Positions 34,001 to 42,836 of a DNA stretch of 64,000 bases are shown here, one piece after another. A program made the position numbers and the translations under genes. The stretch covers positions 1,116,001 through 1,180,000 of the forward strand of contig NZ_PPDK01000001.1 in NCBI RefSeq assembly GCF_003074135.1, read 5' to 3'. Position 1 is the first letter of the stretch. Each line of letters starts with the position of its first letter. This stretch comes from Euzebya tangerina (GTDB lineage: Bacteria; Actinomycetota; Nitriliruptoria; Euzebyales; Euzebyaceae). The notes under the pieces were generated by a model. The model was not told the origin of the DNA, did no database searches, and saw only the letters and a list, made by a program, of their open reading frames with translations.

Positions 34001-35821
34001 TCAGCTCACGGTCCGCAGGCGATCGGCCGCCATCCGCTCGGCCGGTGAGAGCGGCTCTGGGTCGAGTTGGTCAACCCAACGCGGGAGCAGCAGCTTGTAG
34101 TAGTCGGGTGACGGGCTGCCGTCTTGGCGTCCGCGGGCCGCTCGGTCGCCGCACGTTCCCCGCCACCGAGGTGTGCCATAGGGGAGATCCCAGCGCGGGA
34201 TCTGGCCGCGCCTGCCGTCGTAGCGGAATGACGCGGGCGCATCGGTGGCCGTGCCAAGCGACTCGATCGCCGCAAGTGTCCCGTGCCAGCTGGCCAGCCA
34301 GTTGCGCTGGCCGTACGCCTTCATCGACACCACCGGCACGCCGGCCGGCGCGACGTGGTCGATCAGCCGCCCTGATGCTGGTCCGACGGCGAGGATCGCG
34401 CCGAGGTCGGGGCTGACCGTGGACACCTCCGCCAAAATCAGGTGGTAGATGGCGCGAACGCGGTCGTCGTCGATGATCGCTCGGATAGCTGCAGCACGTA
34501 GATCGTCGGTGTCGACCGGCAGCACCCGGAGGATCAGGTAGCTGCGGTCGATGCCCATGGCCTCCAGGAATGGCTGCAGGTGCTGACCGGCGTCACCGCT
34601 CAGCGCCCGGCCACTGAACAGGTCATCGTGCCCGTGCTGGTCGGCGAGGACGACGACCTTGGCCCCCCGGGGCCGCCCCCGGTGGACGGCGCCGTATCCG
34701 AGGGAGGGGTGTGCGGTGGCGCCGAGGGCCGTGAAGTCCGGCCACGGGTGCCCGGGCTCGCCACCCATGAACAGGCGGGCGAACCGGCTGCCGGGGCCGC
34801 GGTCGTAGTCCCCGTAGTTCCCGACCGCCGGCTCGTAGGGGACGTCCCCCGGGTCATCGCGGTACCCCTCGTCATCGCCCCCGCCCGCGCCGAAGGGATA
34901 GGAGACCTGCTGGCCCCGGTTGTTGTACGTCCCGTCGGCCGAGAACAGCTGGATGGATCGCTGCCCGTCCTTCCGGTTGCTCGATGTGCCGCCTCGCCCA
35001 AGTCGCCAGGTGGTGCCGAGGGGCAGGTCTCGGAACGGGATCGGGGCGCTGCGGTAGCGGTACGTCGATGCTGGTCGGGGTTGCCCATCAGGGTCGGGTG
35101 GGAGCCAGGTCGAGTCAATCTCCCGCCACTGCTCGATCTGTCCCAGCGCCCTGGTGAAGTCGGTGATCACCGCTCTGGCCGAGCCGGCCGCGGCCGCCCC
35201 GGGGTGGATCACGCCGAGCAGGCGGGTTATCGGACCCAGAACGGTCCCGTCCGCCTCGTGCAGCCGTGACGGGCGTCCGTGTCCGCCGTGATGCTCGAGC
35301 CAGGACACCGCGGTCTCCTCGGCAGCGGTGCCGACGGCGATGACCAGGTGGACCTGGTTGCGCGCCAGGACGTAGTCGAGGATCGCGGTCCGCTGCTGAA
35401 CGATCGGACTGGCCGGATCCTGACCGAGCGCGCGGATGCCCGGCTCGCTGTACTGCCCGAAGATCGGATAGAGGAACGTGTTGAGGAACAGGTAGGACCG
35501 CGTGATGCCGATGTGGTTCAGGAGGTACTGCATCCTGGCGCCGGTGCCGCCGGTGAACGAGCGTCCGGACAGCGACTCATCCTGGGCCCCCTCCTGCCCG
35601 ATGATGAGAACCCGGACATCGTCATCCGTCAACCGACCTCGGTAGTGCATGGGCCCGAAGTGCCAGCGGAACTTCTCGCGGCCGAGGACGGCCTTGCCCA
35701 GTCCCCGGTAGTTCGGGGTCTGGGCGAACAGCCGCGGCCACCGCCGGTTCCGGGCCGGCCCGGGATCGTACTCCCAGGGCTGACCCCGCCCCTCCCAGTA
35801 CTGGCTGTAGGTCGCTTCCAT
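34001..35821 (-). CDS. tandem uracil-DNA-glycosylase-like protein
   Basis: A 606-residue protein with two halves of the UDG fold. The first (about 65-230) has VLIIGQEGAQDESLSGRSF (compare the GEAPG...GRPF motif of family 4 enzymes), GGTGARMQYLLNHIGITRSYLFLN and an IHPGAA motif resembling the catalytic HP loop. The second half (about 390-520) repeats VVVLADQHGHDDLFSGRALSG and GIDRSYLILRVLPVD but lacks an HP motif. Almost no Cys is present, so the iron-sulfur cluster of family 4 is absent. Enzyme activity on DNA is therefore doubtful; a base- or nucleoside-like ligand pocket is possible. It is cotranscribed with the amidohydrolase/S41 gene. Confidence 0.75.
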   Translation of the reverse strand: MEATYSQYWEGRGQPWEYDPGPARNRRWPRLFAQTPNYRGLGKAVLGREKFRWHFGPMHYRGRLTDDDVRVLIIGQEGAQDESLSGRSFTGGTGARMQYLLNHIGITRSYLFLNTFLYPIFGQYSEPGIRALGQDPASPIVQQRTAILDYVLARNQVHLVIAVGTAAEETAVSWLEHHGGHGRPSRLHEADGTVLGPITRLLGVIHPGAAAAGSARAVITDFTRALGQIEQWREIDSTWLPPDPDGQPRPASTYRYRSAPIPFRDLPLGTTWRLGRGGTSSNRKDGQRSIQLFSADGTYNNRGQQVSYPFGAGGGDDEGYRDDPGDVPYEPAVGNYGDYDRGPGSRFARLFMGGEPGHPWPDFTALGATAHPSLGYGAVHRGRPRGAKVVVLADQHGHDDLFSGRALSGDAGQHLQPFLEAMGIDRSYLILRVLPVDTDDLRAAAIRAIIDDDRVRAIYHLILAEVSTVSPDLGAILAVGPASGRLIDHVAPAGVPVVSMKAYGQRNWLASWHGTLAAIESLGTATDAPASFRYDGRRGQIPRWDLPYGTPRWRGTCGDRAARGRQDGSPSPDYYKLLLPRWVDQLDPEPLSPAERMAADRLRTVS

Positions 35822-35960
35822 CGTTGCCTCACCTCACGCTCACGAGGTAAGAGTCAGACCGGGAGGCGCTGATACGCCTCGGTGGGCAGCAGGCATGTCG
35901 TATCACCGAACCCGTCAGCTTCCTCTTCCTCATGTGTGACCATCACCGACAGGAGCCGCC

Positions 35961-37094
35961 ATGGCCAGCCATCACGATCTCGAGCCCGTCGAGCCGCGGG
36001 AGGCATTCGAGGAGGACACGCTCGACGCCCGCTACTCCCAGGCCGCGGTGCTGCTCTCCGTCGGTGCGGCGGTGTCCGGCGTCACCGACATGGTCCCCAC
36101 CCACGAGTCCTTCGCGATGCCGGACCTGCATCCGCTGGCTGGCACCGGACCGGTGCCCCTCCCTGATGCGGTCGCAGAACTCGACGTCGCACCGCATGAC
36201 TACCTGACCGGTCAGATCGGCCGAATCCCATCCGACGAGGCGGCTCGGCTGACCCGCAACCTCTTCGACGGCCCCGGTCGTGGGGTGGCGGTCAACACCG
36301 CGGCCGCGCTGGTGGAAGCCGGGATGCACAACACCTCACCGCTGGTCCGGGCGGCGGCAGCAACCGCAGCCCTGGACACCACAGGGCCACGAGAGGACGT
36401 CATCGCCGAGTTGGAGGAGGCAGCACAGGCCCGCGACACCGACACCCGTGAGCTGGCCCGGACCGGCTTGTACCGCGCCAACCCGCGGCACCCGCTGCTG
36501 GACCGGTACGTGGTCAACCGGCCAGAGGTCTCCACCCGACGGCGGCGGTCGAACACAGCGGTGCTCAGTCACGGCACCTGGGCGGCTCGCAGCCGCTGGT
36601 GGCGGCCCGGCGGGGACTTCTACACCTACCTGGACGGCCTGACCCCGCCGCTGCACGTGCACGACGAGAGCTACATGTGGTCGGGCGCCTACTCTGCCGC
36701 CGCACGCGACCTGGCCGCCGACGACTTGGTCGACTGGGTGGCCGCCCAGGGTCTGGACCGACCCGACTTCTTCGCCCACTCCCACGGCGCCACAGTGGGG
36801 AACCTGGCCACGCAGCGGGGCCTCCGTCTTGGCCGCCTCGTCGTGATGGGGCTGCCCGTTCACAGTGCTTGGCTGCCCGACCTGGCACAGGTCGACCAGT
36901 TGATCGACGTCCGGGTTCGGGCGGACCTGGTCATCCTGGCTGATCGCGGTGGTCAACGTCTGCCGGCGTCGCGTCGGGCCGACGACCGCGTGATCGAGCG
37001 GCGCCACGGCTGGTTCAGCCACGCCTCCACCCACGAGCCCGCCTACTGGGCTCGGCACGACATCCCTTCGTCGCTGCTGGTGCCCGTTCCGTGA
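35961..37094 (+). CDS. alpha/beta-hydrolase-like protein with HEAT-like N-terminus
   Basis: A 377-residue protein. The first ~185 residues are helical and repeat-like (LTRNLFDGPGRGVAVNTAAALVEAG, SPLVRAAAATAALD), resembling HEAT-type helices. The rest is hydrolase-like: SHGTWA near the oxyanion region, AHSHGATVGN as a nucleophile elbow (Ser) and a C-terminal HGWFSHASTHEP with candidate His. ACAGGAG precedes ATG 35961. It is divergent from the UDG-like gene and is followed by a tiny HEAT-like gene. Confidence 0.75.
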   Translation: MASHHDLEPVEPREAFEEDTLDARYSQAAVLLSVGAAVSGVTDMVPTHESFAMPDLHPLAGTGPVPLPDAVAELDVAPHDYLTGQIGRIPSDEAARLTRNLFDGPGRGVAVNTAAALVEAGMHNTSPLVRAAAATAALDTTGPREDVIAELEEAAQARDTDTRELARTGLYRANPRHPLLDRYVVNRPEVSTRRRRSNTAVLSHGTWAARSRWWRPGGDFYTYLDGLTPPLHVHDESYMWSGAYSAAARDLAADDLVDWVAAQGLDRPDFFAHSHGATVGNLATQRGLRLGRLVVMGLPVHSAWLPDLAQVDQLIDVRVRADLVILADRGGQRLPASRRADDRVIERRHGWFSHASTHEPAYWARHDIPSSLLVPVP

Positions 37095-37121
37095 TGTGGC
37101 AGGTGGGGCTAGCGTGGCCCC

Positions 37122-37469
37122 ATGGGAACGCTGGCCACCGCAGCCACGCTCGGGACCGGCCTGGTCTGGCTGGCCACCGGGTCCGACCGGGCGGGGAGGC
37201 GTCTGGTCGACGTGGCCACCAGCGAGGAGGAGGACGGTTCCCTGGTGGCGGTGATGATGCTGACCCGAGGTGGCGACCGGGCGGTCCCGCTGCTCGAGCG
37301 TGCCGCCCGTGGCGGTGAACCGGACCTCGCGACGGTTCTGTTGGGGATCGGCAGTGACCAGGCCGGGGAGGCGCTCGGCAGCCTGGCTCGCAGTGACGAC
37401 CCCGCGGTGGCCCGGGCCGGTGCGGCTGCGCTGCACCAGCTCGAGCGTGCCCGTGACCGGCCCGGCTGA
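37122..37469 (+). CDS. small HEAT-like protein
   Basis: A 115-residue protein. Residues 40-110 form two or three short helical repeats (VPLLERAARGGEPDLATVLLGIGSD, ALGSLARSDDPAVARAGAAAL) of HEAT type, which often mediate protein contacts. It starts 27 bases after the hydrolase-like gene, whose N-terminal half also looks HEAT-like, so the two products may interact. No enzyme motif. Confidence 0.65.
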   Translation: MGTLATAATLGTGLVWLATGSDRAGRRLVDVATSEEEDGSLVAVMMLTRGGDRAVPLLERAARGGEPDLATVLLGIGSDQAGEALGSLARSDDPAVARAGAAALHQLERARDRPG

Positions 37470-37514
37470 GCGCGGGTCGGGATTGCGGAGGAGCGACTAC
37501 ACTCGCCGCTCCCT

Positions 37515-37601
37515 GGAGACGTGCCCGAGCGGACGAAGGGACTTGTCTTGAAAACAAGCGAGCGTGCAAGCGTTCCGTGGGTTCGAATCCCACCGTCTCC
37601 G
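37515..37601 (+). tRNA. tRNA-Ser (anticodon TGA)
   Basis: Acceptor GGAGACG (37515-37521) pairs with CGTCTCC (37594-37600), then discriminator G. The anticodon stem CTTGT/ACAAG encloses CTTGAAA (anticodon TGA, reads UCA and related codons). A long variable arm and GGTTCGAATCC are present. A TACACT element lies 12-17 bases upstream, as for the other tRNA-Ser. Confidence 0.95.
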
Positions 37602-37829
37602 CTGTAGCGAAGTGGCCGCCGAACTTCGGGTTTGGCTCTTGTCGGCGGGTCTGCTCACCGGCTTGTAGCCGTTTCGGAGCCACTAGAACCACGGGGGTCC
37701 TCGACGGTGGTCGATCGGTGTGGCGACCGAAGCTGTCGGAGTTGGTGGTCTGTCAGGCGGCCCCGGCCTCGTGTCGGTGCACGACTTGGACAGTTGGAGA
37801 GCCGTCGTGACCCGCTCAATCCGAATTCC

Positions 37830-37844
37830 TTGACGGCACGTCAA
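37830..37844. promoter_or_regulatory. inverted repeat, probable TetR operator
   Basis: TTGAC-N5-GTCAA, 22 bases before the ATG of the three-gene operon that ends in a TetR gene. It also supplies a -35-like TTGACG. A second, weaker dyad AAC-N5-GTT lies at 37850-37860. Confidence 0.5.
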
Positions 37845-37865
37845 ACAATAACGTACGGTTGGTTC

Positions 37866-38486
37866 ATGACATCAGGGACAGCAACCGATGCCGAAGTGCC
37901 ATCGCTCGAGATCGGGCGGCGCTCCCCACCGGTCCGCACAGCGGTGCTCGGGACCGTGGCCGCGACATGGACGGCGGTGGCGCTGGACCAGCCGTTCGGG
38001 CTGCGCGGGACCTTCGACCGCGCGGCCACTGCCGACGGCAGTCTGGCTGGTGCTGAGTTGTGGGCCTATCCGCTGCCGGACGTGCTCGCCGGCGTGGGAG
38101 CGGCGGTCGCGCTCGTGGTCGTGGTGCGGAGGTCCGGCATCAGCAACCGGTGGCGCGCCGCCGGGATGGGTGCAGGCGCGGCGATCGGTTGGCTCGGCGG
38201 CGTGATCATGGTGACCTCGCTGGCAATTGGCCTGATCGGCGCCGCGGGCGTGGCTGCCGGGCGCGTGGTCGACGGGGCCGGGTTGGTGCTGACGGCCGGG
38301 CTCGCCATCGTGCTGATGGTGGGCCGTAGGCGAGCAACCGGCGGGACATCGGTGGCGTGGTCTGCTGCGTTTGCGGCCGTCGTCGTCGTGGGGCTTGGGT
38401 CGATCGGCCTCGGTCATGTCCCCGCCCTCGGCACGGTCTTGGTCGTCGGCCTCTGGCAGCAGCTCAGCGACGCGGTGGCACCGTGA
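37866..38486 (+). CDS. multi-pass membrane protein of TetR/amine-oxidase operon
   Basis: A 206-residue protein with about five hydrophobic segments, a short N-terminal tail and no recognised family. It begins an operon with the amine oxidase and TetR genes, all overlapping by GTGA, so it probably serves the same process, perhaps as a membrane partner of the oxidase. The frame opens at 37632 but ATG 37866 follows the operator and starts the plausible protein. Confidence 0.6.
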   Translation: MTSGTATDAEVPSLEIGRRSPPVRTAVLGTVAATWTAVALDQPFGLRGTFDRAATADGSLAGAELWAYPLPDVLAGVGAAVALVVVVRRSGISNRWRAAGMGAGAAIGWLGGVIMVTSLAIGLIGAAGVAAGRVVDGAGLVLTAGLAIVLMVGRRRATGGTSVAWSAAFAAVVVVGLGSIGLGHVPALGTVLVVGLWQQLSDAVAP

Positions 38487-39883
38487 ACCGCCGGGAGTTC
38501 CTCGCGCTCGGCGGGGCGGCCGCGACGGCCGGCATCGGCTGGTTCGCCCGAGCAGGCGCCCGGCCGCCCGACCTGTCCGGACGCCCAGTCGGCCGGCGGG
38601 CGCTGCGGGTCGCCGTCCTCGGCGCTGGCGTCGCGGGGATGACGGCGGCGTCGGAGCTGTCGAGGGCGGGACACCGCGTCCGGGTGTATGAGGCTCGCGA
38701 CCGGATCGGCGGTCGGGTGTGGACCGACCACCGGATGGGCGTCCCGGTGGATCTCGGCGCAGCATGGATGCACGGTCGCAACCCCCTCTTCCACCGTCTC
38801 GTCGACGCCGGCGAGCAGTTCGCCGACGAGACCGACTTCGAGTCGCTGTCGTTCGTCGACGTCGACGGCACGCGGCTTGAGGAGACCGCGGTGCTCCGAA
38901 GCGGCCTGCGATCGGTCGCGGTCGAGCGGATGCTGGCCAGCTTGAGCGCCACTGCCGACATCCCCGACGTCTCGGTGGCGGCCGCGCTCGACCGGATCGG
39001 CGCGGCGCACGGGTTAGCCGGGCGTGACGCCCGCATGGATGACTTCATCCACTACGTGATCTGGCACCAGACCTTCGCGATCGATCCCGGCCTGCTGAGC
39101 GCCCGCCAACTCGGCCGATACCACGACTACTCGGGGCCGGAGTTCGTTCCCGAGCGAGGCATGGAGGCCGTCTTCGACCTGCTCGACCCCGACGTCGACG
39201 TCCGCCTGAACACACCCGTGGAGGCGGTCCGGCTATCCGCCGATGGCGTTGAGATCCAGACCGCGATCGGTGTCGACCGGTTCGACCGGTGCGTCTGCGC
39301 CATCCCGCTCGGGGTGCTGCAGACCGGTACCCCGGTCTTCGAACCCGGACTGCCAGCCGAGGTCCGCCGGGCCACCGAACGGCTCGTGGTCGGCGACTTC
39401 TACAAGCTGGTGCTGCGATTCCCAGAGGTGTTCTGGCACGCTGAGACCGACTTCACCGCCATCCTGGCGGAGGCCGGACGATGGGGGGACGGACGCCACA
39501 GCGCCTTCATGCACTACGACCACGTCCACGGCGAACCCATCCTGATCATGGTGGCCGGCACCCACTTCGCGGTGCAGCTGGAACGCGCCGGCACGCACCA
39601 CGCCACTCGTGAGGCCATGCGCCGACTCCGCCTGGCCTACGGTCCTGACATCCCCGACCCTGTCGATTCGATGGCCACCACCTGGCGCTCCGACCCTTGG
39701 AGCAATGGGGCCTACACCAACTACGGGGTCGGTGCGACCGCCGAGGATGTCCGGGCCTTCAGTCGCCTGCACAGCGGCCGCATCACCTTCGCCGGTGAGC
39801 ACACGTCCGAACAGGTCTCCTCCAGCGTCCACGGGGCCTTCGAGTCAGGCCGACGCGCGGCCGTCACGATCGCCGCGTCGTGA
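38483..39883 (+). CDS. flavin amine oxidase (monoamine/polyamine oxidase type)
   Basis: A 466-residue FAD enzyme. The N-terminus MNRREFLALGGAAATAG is a twin-arginine signal (RREFL), so export with bound FAD is likely. The dinucleotide motif is VAVLGAGVAGMTAASELSRAGHRVRVYEARDRIGGRVW, which contains the GxGxxG and the GGR flavin loop. C-terminal FAGEHTSEQVSSSVHGAFESGRRA is the second flavin-contact region typical of monoamine and polyamine oxidases. Oxidises an amine to an aldehyde plus ammonia and peroxide; substrate unknown. GTG start overlaps the previous stop. Confidence 0.88.
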   Translation: MNRREFLALGGAAATAGIGWFARAGARPPDLSGRPVGRRALRVAVLGAGVAGMTAASELSRAGHRVRVYEARDRIGGRVWTDHRMGVPVDLGAAWMHGRNPLFHRLVDAGEQFADETDFESLSFVDVDGTRLEETAVLRSGLRSVAVERMLASLSATADIPDVSVAAALDRIGAAHGLAGRDARMDDFIHYVIWHQTFAIDPGLLSARQLGRYHDYSGPEFVPERGMEAVFDLLDPDVDVRLNTPVEAVRLSADGVEIQTAIGVDRFDRCVCAIPLGVLQTGTPVFEPGLPAEVRRATERLVVGDFYKLVLRFPEVFWHAETDFTAILAEAGRWGDGRHSAFMHYDHVHGEPILIMVAGTHFAVQLERAGTHHATREAMRRLRLAYGPDIPDPVDSMATTWRSDPWSNGAYTNYGVGATAEDVRAFSRLHSGRITFAGEHTSEQVSSSVHGAFESGRRAAVTIAAS

Positions 39884-40467
39884 CCGACACCAGCCGGACA
39901 CGGTCGGTCGGACGGCCCAGTGTCGTCGAGGAACGCCGGGCCCAGATCATCGATGCCTTCATCGATCTCGTGGGCGAATCGCAGTCGGTCGATGTCTCCG
40001 TCGTCGACGTCGCCCGTCGGGCCGGCGTCGCCCGCACCGCGGTCGCCCACTTCATCGGTGACCGGCAGGCATTGCTGGCCGCGGCGGTCGCCGAACTCCA
40101 GGACCGCTATCAGCGGACCCTGGACCTGGCGCTTGGCCCCGACCCCTCTCCCGACACCTACATCGACGTGCTGTTCTCCGCGGACTGGGCGTTGCAGCGG
40201 GACAACGACGACCGCGCCTTCGACACCATCGTCGCCCATGCCAGAGGCGAGGACTCGTCACGCCAGGTCGTGCGTGCCACCTTCCAGCACTTCCTCGACG
40301 CCCTCACCGACTCCATCGCCGCTCACCACCCGAGCCTCGACGACCCCCGGGGGCGGGCCTGGGCCATCATCTGCCTCTCGGAGTTCACCATCACCCTGCT
40401 CGAACTCGGATTCGACGCAGACGACAACCGCAGAGCCCGCACCGCTGCTCGACGGCTCCTCACCTGA
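39880..40467 (+). CDS. TetR family transcriptional regulator
   Basis: A 195-residue repressor-type protein. The helix-turn-helix is at about 25-70 (AQIIDAFIDLVGE, VDVARRAGVARTAVAHFIGDRQALLAAAV). The remainder is the ligand-binding helical core. The GTG start overlaps the amine oxidase stop, so it very probably autoregulates the operon through the dyad at 37830-37844. Confidence 0.9.
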   Translation: MTDTSRTRSVGRPSVVEERRAQIIDAFIDLVGESQSVDVSVVDVARRAGVARTAVAHFIGDRQALLAAAVAELQDRYQRTLDLALGPDPSPDTYIDVLFSADWALQRDNDDRAFDTIVAHARGEDSSRQVVRATFQHFLDALTDSIAAHHPSLDDPRGRAWAIICLSEFTITLLELGFDADDNRRARTAARRLLT

Positions 40468-40483
40468 CGGCCAGGCGGCAGGG

Positions 40484-41662
40484 TCAGGGCCTCGGCGCAC
40501 CGGTCGCCTCAAGGCGGCAGGCGAGGAGCAAGGCGAACAGGTCGGGTGTCGAGCGCGGGTCCATGCCGGTCAACTCGAGAATGCGCTTCAGTCGGTAGTG
40601 GACTGTGTTCGCGTGGATCGACAGGGCGCGAGCCGTCTGACCTGCTGACATGTCGTTCGCGACGTAGGCGATGATGGTCTCGCGCAGAGCGTCGTGTCCG
40701 GCCAGTGGCTGCTGGCAGCGTTCTGCAAGCCAGGCGTGCAGATCGTCGTCGATGGTCGACGCCACCATGTCCGCCACCAGGTCGCGGTAGCGGACCAGCG
40801 GGCGGGTGCTGGTCTTGGTGACCGCCAGCGCGCGGAGGGCCTGCCGGCACGAAACGCCGGAGGTGGTGATCTCGCTGCTGGGTTCGCCGACGGCCATCCG
40901 CGGCTGGATCTCGGCATGGCCGTGGACCACCGTGCGGAGGCGGTCCATGTCCGCCTCGTCGAGTGCGGCGGGAACCAGCACGACCTTGGCGTCGCGTGCC
41001 GCCCCGATGACGATACGACCAGTGGCCGACGAGCCCAGCGCACCGATGAGGTCGCGCTGGATTGACGACGTCGCGCCGACCCCCCGCGTCGCCCCCAGCA
41101 CCACCGCAATCGCGGTGTACGGAGACGCTGGCTCGCAGCCGAGGGATTCGGCAAGTGTGAGGATCTGACGCGAACTCAACTCACCGAAGGCGAGTCCCGA
41201 GATCAACTGCGTCGAGAGACTGTCGCGGTGTGCGGATAGCTCACGTTCCGTCGCGTGGTACCCGTCGATGGCGGCGGCCGCCAGTTCGTCCAGTGCCCGG
41301 AGCATGCGCCGCATCCCCTCCTGGGCATCCCGAGCAGGCACATCCTGTGCCTCGGCGTGAAAGGCACGTGTCAGGACCCGCTCGGCGTTGCGGTAGGAGA
41401 AGATGATGGACTCAAGCGCCAGACCCTGTCGGGCGCGTCGAGTACCGAGCTCGTAGGCGTGGCGGAGCGCCTCCAGACTGACCTGGTCATCGACGATTCC
41501 GGATATGACGGCGTCAACGGTCTGCTTGACCCGTTCCGTCAGCTCCCCAGCCTCGAGGTAGTGGCGGTCGTACCCCGAGACCTGTTCCCAGACGAGCGCG
41601 ACGACGTGAGCGGAGAGCGCCGTGGATCGGGCCTCAAGGCCTTTCGTGATTTGTGTGAACAT
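40484..41662 (-). CDS. PucR family transcriptional regulator
   Basis: A 392-residue regulator. An N-terminal helical sensing region (about 10-160: ALRHAYELGTRRARQGLALESIIFSYRNAERVL) and a central GGDEF-like, non-catalytic region precede a C-terminal helix-turn-helix of the PucR/CdaR type (about 325-385: LRETIIAYVANDMSAGQTARALSIHANTVHYRLKRILELTG). PucR proteins usually activate genes for purine, sugar-acid or amine use. It is divergent from the seven-gene LLM/ABC operon, which is its likely target. ATG 41662 was preferred; GTG 41680 is in frame. Confidence 0.88.
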   Translation of the reverse strand: MFTQITKGLEARSTALSAHVVALVWEQVSGYDRHYLEAGELTERVKQTVDAVISGIVDDQVSLEALRHAYELGTRRARQGLALESIIFSYRNAERVLTRAFHAEAQDVPARDAQEGMRRMLRALDELAAAAIDGYHATERELSAHRDSLSTQLISGLAFGELSSRQILTLAESLGCEPASPYTAIAVVLGATRGVGATSSIQRDLIGALGSSATGRIVIGAARDAKVVLVPAALDEADMDRLRTVVHGHAEIQPRMAVGEPSSEITTSGVSCRQALRALAVTKTSTRPLVRYRDLVADMVASTIDDDLHAWLAERCQQPLAGHDALRETIIAYVANDMSAGQTARALSIHANTVHYRLKRILELTGMDPRSTPDLFALLLACRLEATGAPRP

Positions 41663-41684
41663 CACAAGTTTGGGTGACACAGTC

Positions 41685-41697
41685 TTGGTTTGACCAA
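41685..41697. promoter_or_regulatory. dyad upstream of the LLM/ABC operon, possible PucR site
   Basis: TTGGT-TTG-ACCAA, a perfect 5-bp dyad. It ends three bases before the -35-like TAGACC of the rightward promoter, the usual place for an activator. Confidence 0.4.
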
Positions 41698-41700
41698 CGG

Positions 41701-41729
41701 TAGACCACCTCTTTGGCGATCTCTACTAT
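41701..41729 (+). promoter_or_regulatory. promoter of the LLM/ABC operon
   Basis: TAGACC (41701-41706), a 17-base spacer and TACTAT (41724-41729), with a leader of about 90 bases before ATG 41826. Confidence 0.45.
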
Positions 41730-41825
41730 CGAAATCAACAAGTGGCGTCCTGCCGATGTGTGGGCGTTCCAGCCACGGAACGGCCCGATAGGGCACGTCA
41801 AGGGCACTCGACGAAGAGGCACTCG

Positions 41826-42836
41826 ATGGTTCGGTTCGGACCCGCGGTACCCACAGCGACCGAAGGAATGATGTACCCGGTGCCGTACGCGACACCGGCT
41901 GAGGCGGTCGAGATCGCCGTCCGAGCCGAGGCGCTCGGGTTTGAGTCCATTTGGGCGAACGACCACCTGTCGACGCAGGCGTACGTCCGGGCGGAGTTCG
42001 ATGATCCGCCGCGCTTTCTGGACCCCCTCGGGTACCTCGCCTTCGTCGGCGCGCGGACGACGCATCTCCGTCTGGCGACCTGCATCCTCGTCCTCCCCTT
42101 CCGTCACCCCGTGGTCGCAGCAAAGCAGCTGGCGACGATCGACCAGTTGTCAGGGGGACGTCTGGTCGTCGGTGTCGGCATCGGCGCCTACCGAGAGGAG
42201 TTCGAGTCCCTCCGTCCTGATGTGAAGCTGCACCGCGGCGACTATGCCGAAGAGGCAATCCAGAGCCTCCAGCAACTGTTCACGGAGCGCCGTGCCGGCT
42301 TCGAAGGCGAGTACATCACCTTCGACGACGTCGAGAGCTTCCCCAAGCCACTTCAGACGCCCCTCCCGATCCTCTCCGGCGGCAACGGCGCGGGCTCGAA
42401 GGACCGGGCCGCCCGACTTGGACACGGTTGGCTCCCGGCGTGCCTGTCTCCACGGGAGGTCGCCGACGGGGTGGCAACGATCCACGAGACCGCTGCGACC
42501 GTGGGCCGTCGTCTGCCCGAGGACTTCGAGGTCGCCGTACAGCTCGGTGTCAGCATGGCCGACACGCAGGAGGAGGCCGAGGCGCGGTTCCGGGCGTCGC
42601 AGGTGTACGCACATCTCGAGTCCCTGTCGGGCACGACCCTCAAGGGGCAACAGGACGGCAGCCTTTTTGGACGCAACCTGATCGGCACACCCGGGCAGAT
42701 CCTCGAGCAGATCGAGGCCTACCGGGAGTCTGGCGTTGACACCTTCGCGGGGTTGCTGTTCGCCTGCGACACCGTGGAGGAGACGCTCGACGCGATGCAG
42801 CGATTCAGCGACCACGTCGTGGCCGAGTACGCATGA
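41826..42836 (+). CDS. LLM-class flavin-dependent oxidoreductase (1)
   Basis: A 336-residue TIM-barrel enzyme of the luciferase-like monooxygenase family, probably using F420 or FMN. Seen: AEALGFESIWANDHL, LRLATCILVLPFRHP (the strand with the family's non-prolyl cis bond region), LSGGRLVVGVGIGAYREEF and LSGGNGAGSKDRAARLGHGWLP. AAGAG precedes ATG 41826. First gene of the PucR-linked operon; substrate unknown, probably the imported compound. Confidence 0.88.
   Translation: MVRFGPAVPTATEGMMYPVPYATPAEAVEIAVRAEALGFESIWANDHLSTQAYVRAEFDDPPRFLDPLGYLAFVGARTTHLRLATCILVLPFRHPVVAAKQLATIDQLSGGRLVVGVGIGAYREEFESLRPDVKLHRGDYAEEAIQSLQQLFTERRAGFEGEYITFDDVESFPKPLQTPLPILSGGNGAGSKDRAARLGHGWLPACLSPREVADGVATIHETAATVGRRLPEDFEVAVQLGVSMADTQEEAEARFRASQVYAHLESLSGTTLKGQQDGSLFGRNLIGTPGQILEQIEAYRESGVDTFAGLLFACDTVEETLDAMQRFSDHVVAEYA

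Noticed and set aside
27222-37469. Calling the enzyme cluster an anti-phage defence system
   Set aside because: The UDG-like and protease domains invite the idea, but no nuclease, sensor or known defence partner is present and the first UDG half lacks cluster cysteines.
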